This document shows, piece by piece, positions 1 to 7,361 of a DNA stretch of 64,000 nt. How positions within the stretch are numbered: position 1 is the first letter of the stretch; the number at the start of each line of letters is the position of its first letter. Origin of the DNA: Cloacibacterium rupense (GTDB lineage Bacteria; Bacteroidota; Bacteroidia; Flavobacteriales; Weeksellaceae); the NCBI RefSeq assembly GCF_014645495.1, contig NZ_BMLV01000001.1:124001-188000 (forward strand), in the 5' to 3' direction. Under the pieces are notes generated by a model. That model had not been told where the DNA came from. It did no database searches and saw only the letters and a list, made by a program, of their open reading frames with translations. The translations under genes and the position numbers were made by a program.

Positions 1-1
1 C

Positions 2-295
2 AAAGGGCACGGGGTAGATATTTCTAAACAAAAAGCGCAATACTTCGAAAAGAAATTTTTTGATAAATTTGATAAAATCTTTTGTATGGATACCAAGAAT
101 TATCAAGATGTTTTGTCTTTAGCAGAATCTGAAACTCAAAAAAACAAAGTTTCTATGATTTTGGAAGAAGCTGGCAATCATGGTAGAGCTGAAGTTCCAG
201 ACCCATATTATGGTACTATGCAAGATTTTGAAAATGTGTACCAAATGTTAGATGAAGCGTGTGAAATAATTGCAGAAAAATATCAGCTGAGATAA
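2..295 (+). CDS. Low-molecular-weight protein-tyrosine phosphatase (5'-truncated)
   Basis: The reading frame is open from base 2 to the stop, so the gene begins upstream of the window and the N-terminal P-loop (CX5R) is not visible. The visible 97 residues carry the family's C-terminal DPYYG motif, whose Asp is the general acid, in the order expected for LMW-PTPs, followed by a C-terminal helix. These are cytoplasmic phosphotyrosine phosphatases of about 150 residues. The gene ends 41 bases before the RsmI-like gene on the same strand, so the two may be co-transcribed. The family call is firm; the substrate is unknown. Confidence 0.88.
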   Translation, partial: KGHGVDISKQKAQYFEKKFFDKFDKIFCMDTKNYQDVLSLAESETQKNKVSMILEEAGNHGRAEVPDPYYGTMQDFENVYQMLDEACEIIAEKYQLR

Positions 296-336
296 ATGAA
301 TATTTTTCTCATTAAATAAAAATCATTAATATAGAA

Positions 337-1035
337 ATGTTATTCCTAATCCCTGCTTATTTATCAGAAGAATCACCGATTGAGTATTTTGCTCCTTCGA
401 TTAAAGAATATATTCTAAAAACAGATTATTTTTTTGTAGAAAACGAAAAAACCGCTAGAAAAGTCATTAAGTTTTTTGCTCCAGAAAAAAAGCAATCAGA
501 GTTGAAGCTTTTTCTTTTGGATAAATATTCTGAATCTGTAGATTTGAAGGAAGCTCAAAAACTCATGAAATCTGGACAAGACTTTGGTTTGCTTTCCGAA
601 GCAGGATTACCTTGCATAGCAGACCCAGGAAATCTGATGGTAAAATGGAGCCACGAAAATAACATTAAAGTAATCCCTATTAATGGGCCTTCTTCTATTA
701 TTTTAGCTTTAATTTCGAGTGGTTTTAATGGGCAAGAATTTACATTTCACGGATATCTTCCGATTGATAAAGAACAAAAGAAAAAGCAGATTTTATTTTT
801 AGAAAATCAAGTTCAAAAATCTGGATATTCTCAGATTTTTATGGAAACTCCGTACAGAAACAATCAGCTTTTGGAAGATTTAATTAAATTTTTAAATCCT
901 AATACTAAACTTTGTATTGCTGCCAACATCAATCATCCTACAGAAGAATTTATTAAAACCCAAAAAATTTCTGATTGGAAAAATAAAAAGCCAGAACTTC
1001 ATAAAATTCCGGCGGTATTTGTTTTGGGGAAATAG
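337..1035 (+). CDS. RsmI-like SAM-dependent methyltransferase (tetrapyrrole methylase fold)
   Basis: A 232-residue member of the family that includes 16S rRNA 2'-O-methyltransferase RsmI. Visible are the start LFLIPAYL, the SEAGLPCIADPG block (about residues 87-98), the GPSS turn with its following helix (117-130), and the FHGYLP segment (about 145). RsmI itself is usually about 220-290 residues and begins with a more canonical LYVVATPIGN segment. This variant is the short second paralogue common in Bacteroidota, so rRNA may not be the substrate. The last 50 or so bases of the gene are repeated about 705 bases downstream (see the duplication feature). Confidence 0.82.
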   Translation: MLFLIPAYLSEESPIEYFAPSIKEYILKTDYFFVENEKTARKVIKFFAPEKKQSELKLFLLDKYSESVDLKEAQKLMKSGQDFGLLSEAGLPCIADPGNLMVKWSHENNIKVIPINGPSSIILALISSGFNGQEFTFHGYLPIDKEQKKKQILFLENQVQKSGYSQIFMETPYRNNQLLEDLIKFLNPNTKLCIAANINHPTEEFIKTQKISDWKNKKPELHKIPAVFVLGK

Positions 1036-1041
1036 ATTTTA
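985..1041 (+). repeat. Duplicated 3' end of the RsmI-like gene, copy 1
   Basis: Bases 985-1041, the last codons of the methyltransferase gene plus six bases, recur at 1690-1746 with only two or three differences (offset exactly 705). The copy ends inside the stop codon of the convergent gene in both places. Confidence 0.9.
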
Positions 1042-1620
1042 CCAGTCTAAAATCTGCTTTATTAAATTTTCAGAATGACTATAAAAATACAAATCAATTT
1101 TTTTATTTGTAACTTTATCATAATAACTCATTAAAGGATGGTATTTATATAAAAGTTCTCCATCTTTTTTACTTATATTTTTAAGAATACCAATATTGGT
1201 GCCTTCTTTTGCGATTTCACCAACTTTAAAGTTAGAAAAATTGAGTTGGCTAAAATCACTATCGTACTTATTAATTATGTAGAAAGTGTAACTAACAGAA
1301 TTCTTTTCATCAAATAGAATAATAGATTTCATTTCGGGAGTGTCAGAAAGTCCTAAAACTTTCATTTCAAAAGGAGTAGAAACTATAGAATCTTTTTTTG
1401 AGGTTATATAAAATACTTTTTCATCTTTATAATCTACTAAATAAGCTGGAGCATATTTAATATGAGAGTAAAAAATTCTAGCATCAGAAAGCCATTTGTG
1501 CGAATTAATAATAATAGTATCTCTTACAACTTCTTCTCTAATTCTATTTTTGGTTTGTGCATTTTCTAAATTGAATCCTAGAAAAATCATTAAAAATATA
1601 AAAATTAATTTTTTTTGCAT
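1039..1620 (-). CDS. Secreted hypothetical protein
   Basis: The 193-residue product has a clear N-terminal signal peptide (MQKK, then a hydrophobic run, with cleavage likely after NAQ near residue 22). The rest is a mixed hydrophilic sequence with many Lys, Asp, Ser and Tyr residues and no motif I recognise. It converges on the RsmI-like gene and overlaps the edge of a 57-bp duplication. A second copy of that duplication lies just upstream of its start, so the gene seems to have been inserted here. Function is unknown. Confidence 0.7.
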   Translation of the reverse strand: MQKKLIFIFLMIFLGFNLENAQTKNRIREEVVRDTIIINSHKWLSDARIFYSHIKYAPAYLVDYKDEKVFYITSKKDSIVSTPFEMKVLGLSDTPEMKSIILFDEKNSVSYTFYIINKYDSDFSQLNFSNFKVGEIAKEGTNIGILKNISKKDGELLYKYHPLMSYYDKVTNKKIDLYFYSHSENLIKQILDW

Positions 1621-1689
1621 TTTGGTAAAAAATAAAATGGTTATTTAATTTGAAACGAATTTTTTTGATTTAATTTATATTTAATATCA

Positions 1690-1746
1690 AAAAAACCGGA
1701 ACTTCATAAAATTCCGGCGGTATTTGTTTTGGGGAAATAGATTTTA
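1690..1746 (+). repeat. Duplicated 3' end of the RsmI-like gene, copy 2 (gene remnant)
   Basis: This copy still encodes the last 16 residues of the methyltransferase (KPELHKIPAVFVLGK plus stop) in an intergenic setting. It ends in the stop codon of the minus-strand lipoprotein gene at 1744, exactly as copy 1 ends in the stop codon of the gene at 1039. Confidence 0.9.
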
Positions 1747-2139
1747 TCTTTTGTAATGACTTTCTACACCATCATTCGCATCATCACTTAAATAGAGATT
1801 GGTTTCATCGTTATTTCTTATCATTTGACGATTAGTAGAAGAAAAATCGATGTAAGTTCTCTCAATATGGTCTAGATTAGAAACATCTTTATACAATCTA
1901 AAATTCCCTTCATTAGTTACTGTTCCATTAGTAGTGATGGTATATTTATTGTCTGAAGTAAAGCTAAGTTTTATGGTGTTTCCAGTAGAAGAAGGCGTGT
2001 CGTTAATTTGTCCATTAATTCCACCATTGCTAGAAACCCATTCCCAATCACCAACCAATGGTTCTATGTCTAGTTCATCGTCATTTCTGCAAGAAAGCAT
2101 AGCCAAAAAAGTAAATGTGGCAAGGATAAATCTTTTCAT
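1744..2139 (-). CDS. Small lipoprotein, probably lipocalin-like
   Basis: The start at 2139 (MKRFILATFTF) gives a classic lipoprotein signal peptide ending in LSC; Cys17 would be the lipidated residue. The mature part is about 114 residues, begins acidic (RNDDELDIEPL) and then has GDWEW, a motif of small lipocalin-like lipoproteins in Bacteroidota. An upstream TTG at 2158-2160 would add seven residues but lies inside a promoter -7 element, so it is rejected. Likely an outer-membrane or periplasmic lipoprotein of unknown ligand. Confidence 0.75.
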   Translation of the reverse strand: MKRFILATFTFLAMLSCRNDDELDIEPLVGDWEWVSSNGGINGQINDTPSSTGNTIKLSFTSDNKYTITTNGTVTNEGNFRLYKDVSNLDHIERTYIDFSSTNRQMIRNNDETNLYLSDDANDGVESHYKR

Positions 2140-2157
2140 AATTTTTATTTTGTAAGA

Positions 2158-2165
2158 CAAATTTA
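2158..2165 (-). promoter_or_regulatory. Promoter -7 element TAAATTTG for the lipoprotein gene
   Basis: It matches the Bacteroidota consensus TAnnTTTG and lies 18 bases upstream of the chosen ATG. It fixes the start at 2139. Confidence 0.6.
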
Positions 2166-2226
2166 CATATATTTTTTGTCAATTATGTAATGAAATTTAT
2201 CATCTGTCTTTCTTGTCATAAAAATT

Positions 2227-3084
2227 CTATTCTTTTTTTGATTTTCTTTTTCTCCATTTTCTCCAAAAGAAGATAATAAAGGGGATAATAAATAAGAACG
2301 GCCAAAGTGAAACAACACCTAGAAAAAAATTCACAAAAATATTCCAACCATTGGCTACAGAATCTATCAATCTGCTTCCGAAACCTATTTTTGAGGTTAC
2401 CGTGTTTCTAGGTTTTTCTCTAATTAAAGTTAAATCAAGTGTGCTGTAATTCACTTGGTCATCTATATAGCGAAGTCTGCCTTCAGAAGATTCTATTTCT
2501 TCTTCTAAACCCCGTATTTTTTCCTGAATTTCTATTAAATCTTTAGTAGATGCGCTGCGTTTTAATAAATCTCTGTATTTTTCTAGATAAGCGAGTTTGT
2601 TTTTTAGCCTGATAGAAACATCGGTGTATTCTTCGGTTACATCTTCTACTCTGATGTTTTTTTGTGTGATTGAACCAATTTCATCTGAAAAAGAATTCAC
2701 CAATTGATCAAAATTCTGATTAGGAATTCTGATTTCCATAGAAAGCGTAGTTTGGGTTTCAGAATTAGAAAACCTTTCGTTTTGAATGTAAGCTTTATTG
2801 TATTTTACCGAGTTTTGAATTTTTTCTTGAGCTGTTTTTATATCTGCAACCTCTATCGTCATATCACCACTTTTGATGATTTTTTTTAGATTGATAGCTT
2901 TGTCGATTGGTTTTGCTTCAGGAATAGGCATTTGTAATTTTGGTGGAGAGTCAGGTGAATATGCTTTCGTGGCAACTTCATCTTCTGGAAGAACTTCCAT
3001 CAGAGAAACATTGGTTTGCGTGGCTTCATTCTTACCACAAGCTAATAATGATAAAATGGCAAGAGAATAAATAATTGTTTTCAT
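2227..3084 (-). CDS. DUF4349 lipoprotein
   Basis: A 285-residue protein with lipobox LLAC (Cys16), a Pro-rich linker to about residue 60, then the DUF4349 region: a beta-rich segment, a conserved EDVTEEYTDV motif, and a long coiled coil (about 165-210, rich in Leu, Lys and Glu) followed by the SEGRLRYIDDQVNYSTLDLTL block. A transmembrane helix near residues 250-275 is followed by a very basic tail. The family is anchored in the envelope; its biochemical role is unknown. Single-gene unit on the minus strand. Confidence 0.85.
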   Translation of the reverse strand: MKTIIYSLAILSLLACGKNEATQTNVSLMEVLPEDEVATKAYSPDSPPKLQMPIPEAKPIDKAINLKKIIKSGDMTIEVADIKTAQEKIQNSVKYNKAYIQNERFSNSETQTTLSMEIRIPNQNFDQLVNSFSDEIGSITQKNIRVEDVTEEYTDVSIRLKNKLAYLEKYRDLLKRSASTKDLIEIQEKIRGLEEEIESSEGRLRYIDDQVNYSTLDLTLIREKPRNTVTSKIGFGSRLIDSVANGWNIFVNFFLGVVSLWPFLFIIPFIIFFWRKWRKRKSKKE

Positions 3085-3142
3085 AGAAATTAATTTTAGA
3101 TAAAATTTCTATATCAACAATTGTGCAAAACTTGGTTTGAAA

Positions 3143-3170
3143 TAAAAAATCCTTGAATTTTTTTCAAGGG
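3143..3170 (-). terminator. Rho-independent terminator downstream of the Mpo1-like gene
   Basis: A stem CCTTGAA/TTCAAGG (3151-3157 and 3163-3169) is followed on the minus strand by a T-rich run (complement of 3143-3150). Confidence 0.6.
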
Positions 3171-3191
3171 TATATGGTTTAAGTCGTTAAA

Positions 3192-3665
3192 TTAATAAGG
3201 AATACCAATTTTCTTTAATACGAAATGAAGCAACCAAATAGGGCCTACCAATAGAAATTGCAAGTCTTTTAAGAAACTCGGTTTTTTGCCTTCAATTTTA
3301 TGACCTATGAATTGAAAAATCCATGTAATCACGAAAATTGATAGATAAATAATCCAAGAATTGCTGCTGAAATGTATATTAATAGCGTAAGCAAAATGCT
3401 CCATCAATAACATCACAAATAGCATAATGATGGAGATAATCCAAGATAATCTAGCATAAAAAACACTTACTAATATCAAGGCAATGATACTTGCCAAACT
3501 GATACAACCAAAATAAGCTGCACAAAAATGCGGTGCAGGAATTAAGCTGATAAATCCTACAATCGTAAAGAATATGAGAGGAACACAAATCCAATGAATG
3601 AATTTATTGGTGTGATTTTGGTGACTTTCAGCATATTCTGCAAAGAGTTGGTCTATTTTTCTCAT
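3192..3665 (-). CDS. Mpo1-like (DUF962/YGL010w) membrane protein
   Basis: The 157 residues start with MRKIDQLFAEYAESHQNHTNK-IHWICVPLI. The His-x2-His and NK-x-IHW-x-CVPLI motifs typify the Mpo1-like family, whose yeast member is an Fe-dependent 2-hydroxy fatty acid dioxygenase. Four hydrophobic segments are visible, and GHKIEGKKPS near residue 125 carries another conserved His. In bacteria the substrate is not established; a role in fatty acid or sphingolipid alpha-oxidation is inferred. It is a monocistronic unit with its own terminator. Confidence 0.88.
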   Translation of the reverse strand: MRKIDQLFAEYAESHQNHTNKFIHWICVPLIFFTIVGFISLIPAPHFCAAYFGCISLASIIALILVSVFYARLSWIISIIMLFVMLLMEHFAYAINIHFSSNSWIIYLSIFVITWIFQFIGHKIEGKKPSFLKDLQFLLVGPIWLLHFVLKKIGIPY

Positions 3666-3750
3666 GTTTTTTAAATTTTTCTAAAATTAACAAATCCTCT
3701 CTAAACAAAGAATATTTTTTAAAATTTAAAATTATGTGATTCTTAATAAT

Positions 3751-3758
3751 TATTTTTG
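3751..3758 (+). promoter_or_regulatory. Promoter -7 element TATTTTTG, four bases before the ATG
   Basis: A TAnnTTTG match directly in front of the methyltransferase start at 3763. The mRNA would be leaderless or nearly so. Confidence 0.5.
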
Positions 3759-3762
3759 CCAA

Positions 3763-4467
3763 ATGAAAGATTTAATGGGAAGCGCCATTTGGGATTATTT
3801 TTACCAAGAGAATCCTGAGGATTTACAAACCGAAACTTCCATTTCAGAATTAGATGATTTGCCAGTTTCTTATCTTTTTAGAAATTACAAAGAAATGAAT
3901 GCTTTAGAACAAAAAGCATTAGATTTATCATTCGGGAAGGTTTTAGATGTAGGCGCTGGTGCTGGTTCTCATAGTTTGTATCTTCAGAACAAAAGAAATT
4001 TAGACGTCACGTCGCTAGATATTTCCCCAAAATCTATAGAAATTTGTAAAGCAAGAGGTGTAAAAAGTGCGGTGTGCGAAGATTTTCTGAAATTTTCTAA
4101 TGATAAATTTGATACGATTTTGCTTTTAATGAATGGAACAGGGATTTTTCAAAGTTTAGAACACATCGATCAATATTTACAAAAATTAAAAAATTTAATC
4201 TCCGAAAACGGACAAATCCTCATAGATAGCACAGATATTTTGTATATGTATGACCAAGATGATGACGGCGGAGTGCTGGTTCCAGCTACTGGTTATTACG
4301 GAGAATTAGATTATTATGTGCATTATAAAGGTGAATCAGAACTGCCTATGAAATGGCTTTATTTAGATTTTAACACCCTAAAAAATGCAGCGATAGCCAA
4401 TGGTTTTAAAATTCAAAAAATAAAGCAATTAGACGATTCTTATTTGGCAAAACTAACGGTGAAATAG
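3763..4467 (+). CDS. Class I SAM-dependent methyltransferase
   Basis: With the start at MKDLMGSAIWDYFY the protein has 234 residues; an upstream GTG at 3736 would lie in front of the promoter -7 element and is rejected. The Rossmann motif I is VLDVGAGAGSHSLYLQ (about residue 65), followed by an acidic end of strand 2 (LDISPKSIEIC) and motif IV (ILLLMNGTGIF). It resembles the class I methyltransferases that pair with sulfur or small-molecule metabolism in flavobacteria, but the substrate cannot be read from the sequence. It converges on proB with no gap. Confidence 0.82.
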   Translation: MKDLMGSAIWDYFYQENPEDLQTETSISELDDLPVSYLFRNYKEMNALEQKALDLSFGKVLDVGAGAGSHSLYLQNKRNLDVTSLDISPKSIEICKARGVKSAVCEDFLKFSNDKFDTILLLMNGTGIFQSLEHIDQYLQKLKNLISENGQILIDSTDILYMYDQDDDGGVLVPATGYYGELDYYVHYKGESELPMKWLYLDFNTLKNAAIANGFKIQKIKQLDDSYLAKLTVK

Positions 4468-5229
4468 TTACTTTTTCTGAAAATGAGTGCAAGGAATATT
4501 TCCTAAAAGTGCATTTTCTACAAAATTGTTTTGATTTCCGTTGACAATGTACATTTCCACATTGTTTTCAAAGCAAATTTCTGCTGCTTTTAGTTTTGAG
4601 GTCATTCCGCCAGTTCCTAATTTTGAAGGTTTTTCTTCAATGAATTTTTTGATTTCATCTAAATTGATTACTTTTTTAATTAATTGAGCATCAGTGTGCA
4701 AATGCGGATTTTTATCAAAAACGCCATCAATATCAGACGCTAAAAACAGAATATCAGCTTCTATAATTTTGGCAACCATAGCAGAAAGTTTGTCATTATC
4801 CCCGAAAATAATTTCCTCAGCCGAAACGGTGTCGTTTTCATTAATAATAGGAATAATTTCGTGTTGTAATAATGTGTGAATCGTATTTTTGGTATTTTCT
4901 ATGGTCGCTTGTTTTTCGAAATCGTGGTAAGTAAGCAAACATTGGGCAACTTGCAAACCAAAACTCTCGAAAACTTCATCGTAAATTCTCATCAATTTCG
5001 GTTGACCAATGGCTGCTAAAGCTTGTTTGTTTTCAATGTTTTTAAATTGATGAATATCAATCACTTGTCTGGCTGTAGCGATTGCACCAGACGAAACAAT
5101 TATGATTTGGTATTTTTCTCGAAGTTGGGTGATTTGTCTTGCCAAATCTTCGATTTTACCATAAGAAATTCTGTTGGTTCCTGCGGTTAGCGTAGATGAA
5201 CCTATTTTAATTACAATTTTTTTCTTCAT
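4468..5229 (-). CDS. proB: Glutamate 5-kinase
   Basis: It phosphorylates glutamate to gamma-glutamyl phosphate, the first step of proline synthesis, in the cytoplasm. The amino acid kinase fold is evident: KIGSSTLT at residues 6-13, IVSSGAIATAR, NENDTVSAEEIIFGDNDKLSAMVA (substrate site), and LGTGGMTSKLKAA near the C-terminus. At 253 residues it lacks the PUA domain of longer ProB proteins, as usual in this phylum. The frame is open a further 43 codons upstream, but that stretch is degenerate TCAAAC repeat sequence, so the start MKKKIVIKIG is preferred. It is downstream of proA in an operon. Confidence 0.95.
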   Translation of the reverse strand: MKKKIVIKIGSSTLTAGTNRISYGKIEDLARQITQLREKYQIIIVSSGAIATARQVIDIHQFKNIENKQALAAIGQPKLMRIYDEVFESFGLQVAQCLLTYHDFEKQATIENTKNTIHTLLQHEIIPIINENDTVSAEEIIFGDNDKLSAMVAKIIEADILFLASDIDGVFDKNPHLHTDAQLIKKVINLDEIKKFIEEKPSKLGTGGMTSKLKAAEICFENNVEMYIVNGNQNNFVENALLGNIPCTHFQKK

Positions 5230-5235
5230 TTCTAA

Positions 5236-5366
5236 ATTTTTCAAATTGGTTTCAAGAGGTTTGATTTTGTTCGAATTGGTTTGAAATTGTTTGATTTGGT
5301 TTAATGTAGTTTGAAAATTCATCACCCATATGAACTTCCATCTTCCATCTTCCATCAACTAAAATT
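5236..5366 (-). repeat. TCAAAC-type and CCATCTT-type short tandem repeats between proA and proB
   Basis: Read on the minus strand, 5236-5330 contains about six degenerate TCAAACnnn(n) units and 5339-5358 contains CCATCTT/CCATCAA units on the plus strand. Similar sequences recur elsewhere in the window. Confidence 0.65.
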
Positions 5367-6548
5367 CTACCTCACTTCTCCATTGCCAGAAATAAACCAT
5401 TTGTTGGTGGTTAATTGGTGAATTCCCAATGGTCCACGGAAATGTAATTTTTGGGTACTGATGGCAATTTCCCCACTCAAGCCAAATTCTCCACCGTCTG
5501 TAAATCGGGTAGAGGCGTTGTGATAAACAGCACCACAATCTACTTCGGTTTGAAATTTTTCTGCTTTATTTTTATTAGTGGTAATAATGCTTGCAGAATG
5601 CCCTCCAGAATTTTCATTGATGATTTCAATGGCTTCCTCTAAAGAATTGCCTAAAAGTAGGACTATTTTTTCTGAAAGAAATTCTTCTTTTAGAAGTTCT
5701 GGATTTTCATTTTTTTGTAATTCTGAGTTGAGTTTTAAAATCTCTCCAAAACCATAAACATCGAGGTTGTTTTCTTTTAAAAACTTGACTAAATCATGCA
5801 ATTGAGCTTCTAAATTGGGCATATTTTTATTTATAATCACTTTATCTAAAGCATTGCAAACACTAATTCTGGATTTTCCGTTGAGGATAATTTTTTTTGC
5901 CATTTCAAAATCTGCTTCATCATCTACGTACAAAAAATTATTTCCTCTTCCGCTTATCAAAACTGGGATGTTGCTGTTTTTTTTCACAAAATCAATCAAT
6001 TGATCACCACCTCTCGGAATGATTAAATCTGCTTTGTAGGTGTTTTTAGAAATCGCTTCCTGAATTTCTTCTCTACTTAGGTCTAAATAAACCACATTAT
6101 CTTCAGAAAAACCATTCTCTGAAAGAGCTTGATGCCAAAGTTTTACCAAAATAAGATTGCTTCTTAGAGATTCTTTTCCGCCTTTTAAAATGATTTTATT
6201 ACCTGCTTTGAAGGCCATTACCGCAGCTTCGATGGTAACATCTGGTCTGGATTCATAAATGATAAAAATTTTACCAAAAGGTACAATTTTGTTCTCTATC
6301 AACATCCCTTTTGGGTGATGATAAGAGTACAGCGTTTTGCCTAGAATATCTTCGGTTTCTATTGCTTTCTCTACACACTTTATCATCGCAGCTACTTTAT
6401 TTTCATCTACTTTTAGACGGTCATAGAGCGCTTTGTCTTCTTGGTTGCAATAAGCTAAATCTTTTTGATTCTCAGAAATGATTTCAAATTGATGAGCTTT
6501 CAGCAGTTCCGAAAGTCTAGTTAAAACTTGATTATGGTTGTTGTTCAT
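5367..6548 (-). CDS. proA: Gamma-glutamyl phosphate reductase
   Basis: It reduces gamma-glutamyl phosphate to glutamate semialdehyde with NADPH and works directly with ProB. The protein has 393 residues, a little shorter than E. coli ProA (417). Visible are the FGKIFIIYESRPDVTIEAA segment (91-109), the NADP-binding region with LKGGKES (121-127), the catalytic Cys231 in SRISVCNALDKV, and GGHSASIIT plus FGLSGEIAISTQ towards the end. It is the first gene of the proA-proB unit; gene order is reversed from the enterobacterial proBA. Confidence 0.96.
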   Translation of the reverse strand: MNNNHNQVLTRLSELLKAHQFEIISENQKDLAYCNQEDKALYDRLKVDENKVAAMIKCVEKAIETEDILGKTLYSYHHPKGMLIENKIVPFGKIFIIYESRPDVTIEAAVMAFKAGNKIILKGGKESLRSNLILVKLWHQALSENGFSEDNVVYLDLSREEIQEAISKNTYKADLIIPRGGDQLIDFVKKNSNIPVLISGRGNNFLYVDDEADFEMAKKIILNGKSRISVCNALDKVIINKNMPNLEAQLHDLVKFLKENNLDVYGFGEILKLNSELQKNENPELLKEEFLSEKIVLLLGNSLEEAIEIINENSGGHSASIITTNKNKAEKFQTEVDCGAVYHNASTRFTDGGEFGLSGEIAISTQKLHFRGPLGIHQLTTNKWFISGNGEVR

Positions 6549-6674
6549 TCTAATTTTTGATAATATACAGTTGAAACTGAAATAAGATGTAAATTTAACA
6601 AAAATTAGAGAGTTAAGGTGAGGGAATTAGATAAAATTATCTGTTTATATAAATAATTTAGATTAAAATAAGTG

Positions 6675-7229
6675 TTATTTTAAGTTCCAAAGTAAAAAAT
6701 TAATGACATCTATTCTTTTTCTGGCGTTTTCATCAAATAAATCTTGAAAAATTTCAAAACGGTAAGGAACGGTAAGTGCAAATTTATCACGATTGATTTC
6801 GTCTGTGATTTTAGAAACTTCTATATAAATATCATTAGGAATTTGCTTTGAAATTTCTAAGAAAAGTTCATTGTATTTTTGTTTTTCTTCGTCTGAAATT
6901 TTTGTTAAGAATTGATTGTTTCTGTTCAATAAAATAGCATTGATGTCAGGATAATATTGATAATAAAAATAGATTGCAGCTTTGATTTTATCATCTTCTG
7001 TTAACTTATTTGGAAATAATAATTTTAATTTTTCGTCGTAGATTTTTCTTAAATTTCTAATGTTAGCTATGTCAAAATTTATTTTTTGTGAATTAAGTCT
7101 ATAATTTGATTCTAATAATAGAATGTTTTTTGAAATGAAAACACTTTTTATATTATTTTCTTCTTGAGCCTTAAAATTCCCCAATCCAAAAAATAAAAAG
7201 AATAGTAGAAGTGATTTTAGAAAATTCAT
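6675..7229 (-). CDS. Secreted hypothetical protein
   Basis: Choosing MNFLKSLLLFFLFFGLG as the start (7229) gives a signal peptide cleaved around KAQ (residue 22) and a 184-residue product. The alternative 23-residue extension reads through a palindromic repeat (7244-7287) and is rejected. The mature part is helical, rich in Lys, Asn and Ile, with no recognisable catalytic motif. It lies between metG and proA and may be expressed alone. Function unknown. Confidence 0.65.
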   Translation of the reverse strand: MNFLKSLLLFFLFFGLGNFKAQEENNIKSVFISKNILLLESNYRLNSQKINFDIANIRNLRKIYDEKLKLLFPNKLTEDDKIKAAIYFYYQYYPDINAILLNRNNQFLTKISDEEKQKYNELFLEISKQIPNDIYIEVSKITDEINRDKFALTVPYRFEIFQDLFDENARKRIDVINFLLWNLK

Positions 7230-7243
7230 ATCGTTATATTTAA

Positions 7244-7287
7244 ACTTTGTCAAAGATTCCTTTGCTTCGCAAAAACTTTGACAAAGT
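7244..7287. repeat. ACTTTGTCAAAG inverted repeat
   Basis: Perfect 12-bp arms at 7244-7255 and 7276-7287 enclose a 20-base loop. A related element with 13-bp arms is at 17711-17767. Confidence 0.8.
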
Positions 7288-7298
7288 GTGAAATTCAA

Positions 7299-7335
7299 AA
7301 ATAAAAAAGATTTCGGAAATGTCTCCGAAATCTTT
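7299..7335 (-). terminator. Terminator of metG
   Basis: A perfect 12-bp stem, AAAGATTTCGGA (7306-7317) and its complement (7324-7335), is followed on the minus strand by a T run. It lies 26 bases beyond the metG stop. Confidence 0.8.
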
Positions 7336-7361
7336 AATTATTTAATTGATTGATTTTTTAA

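Noticed and set aside
1934-2155. 73-residue plus-strand ORF
   Set aside because: It is antisense to the lipoprotein gene, whose signal peptide and promoter are convincing.
5230-5358. 43-residue N-terminal extension of ProB
   Set aside because: It consists of TCAAAC/CCATCTT repeat sequence, and the ProB fold starts exactly at MKKKIVIKIG.
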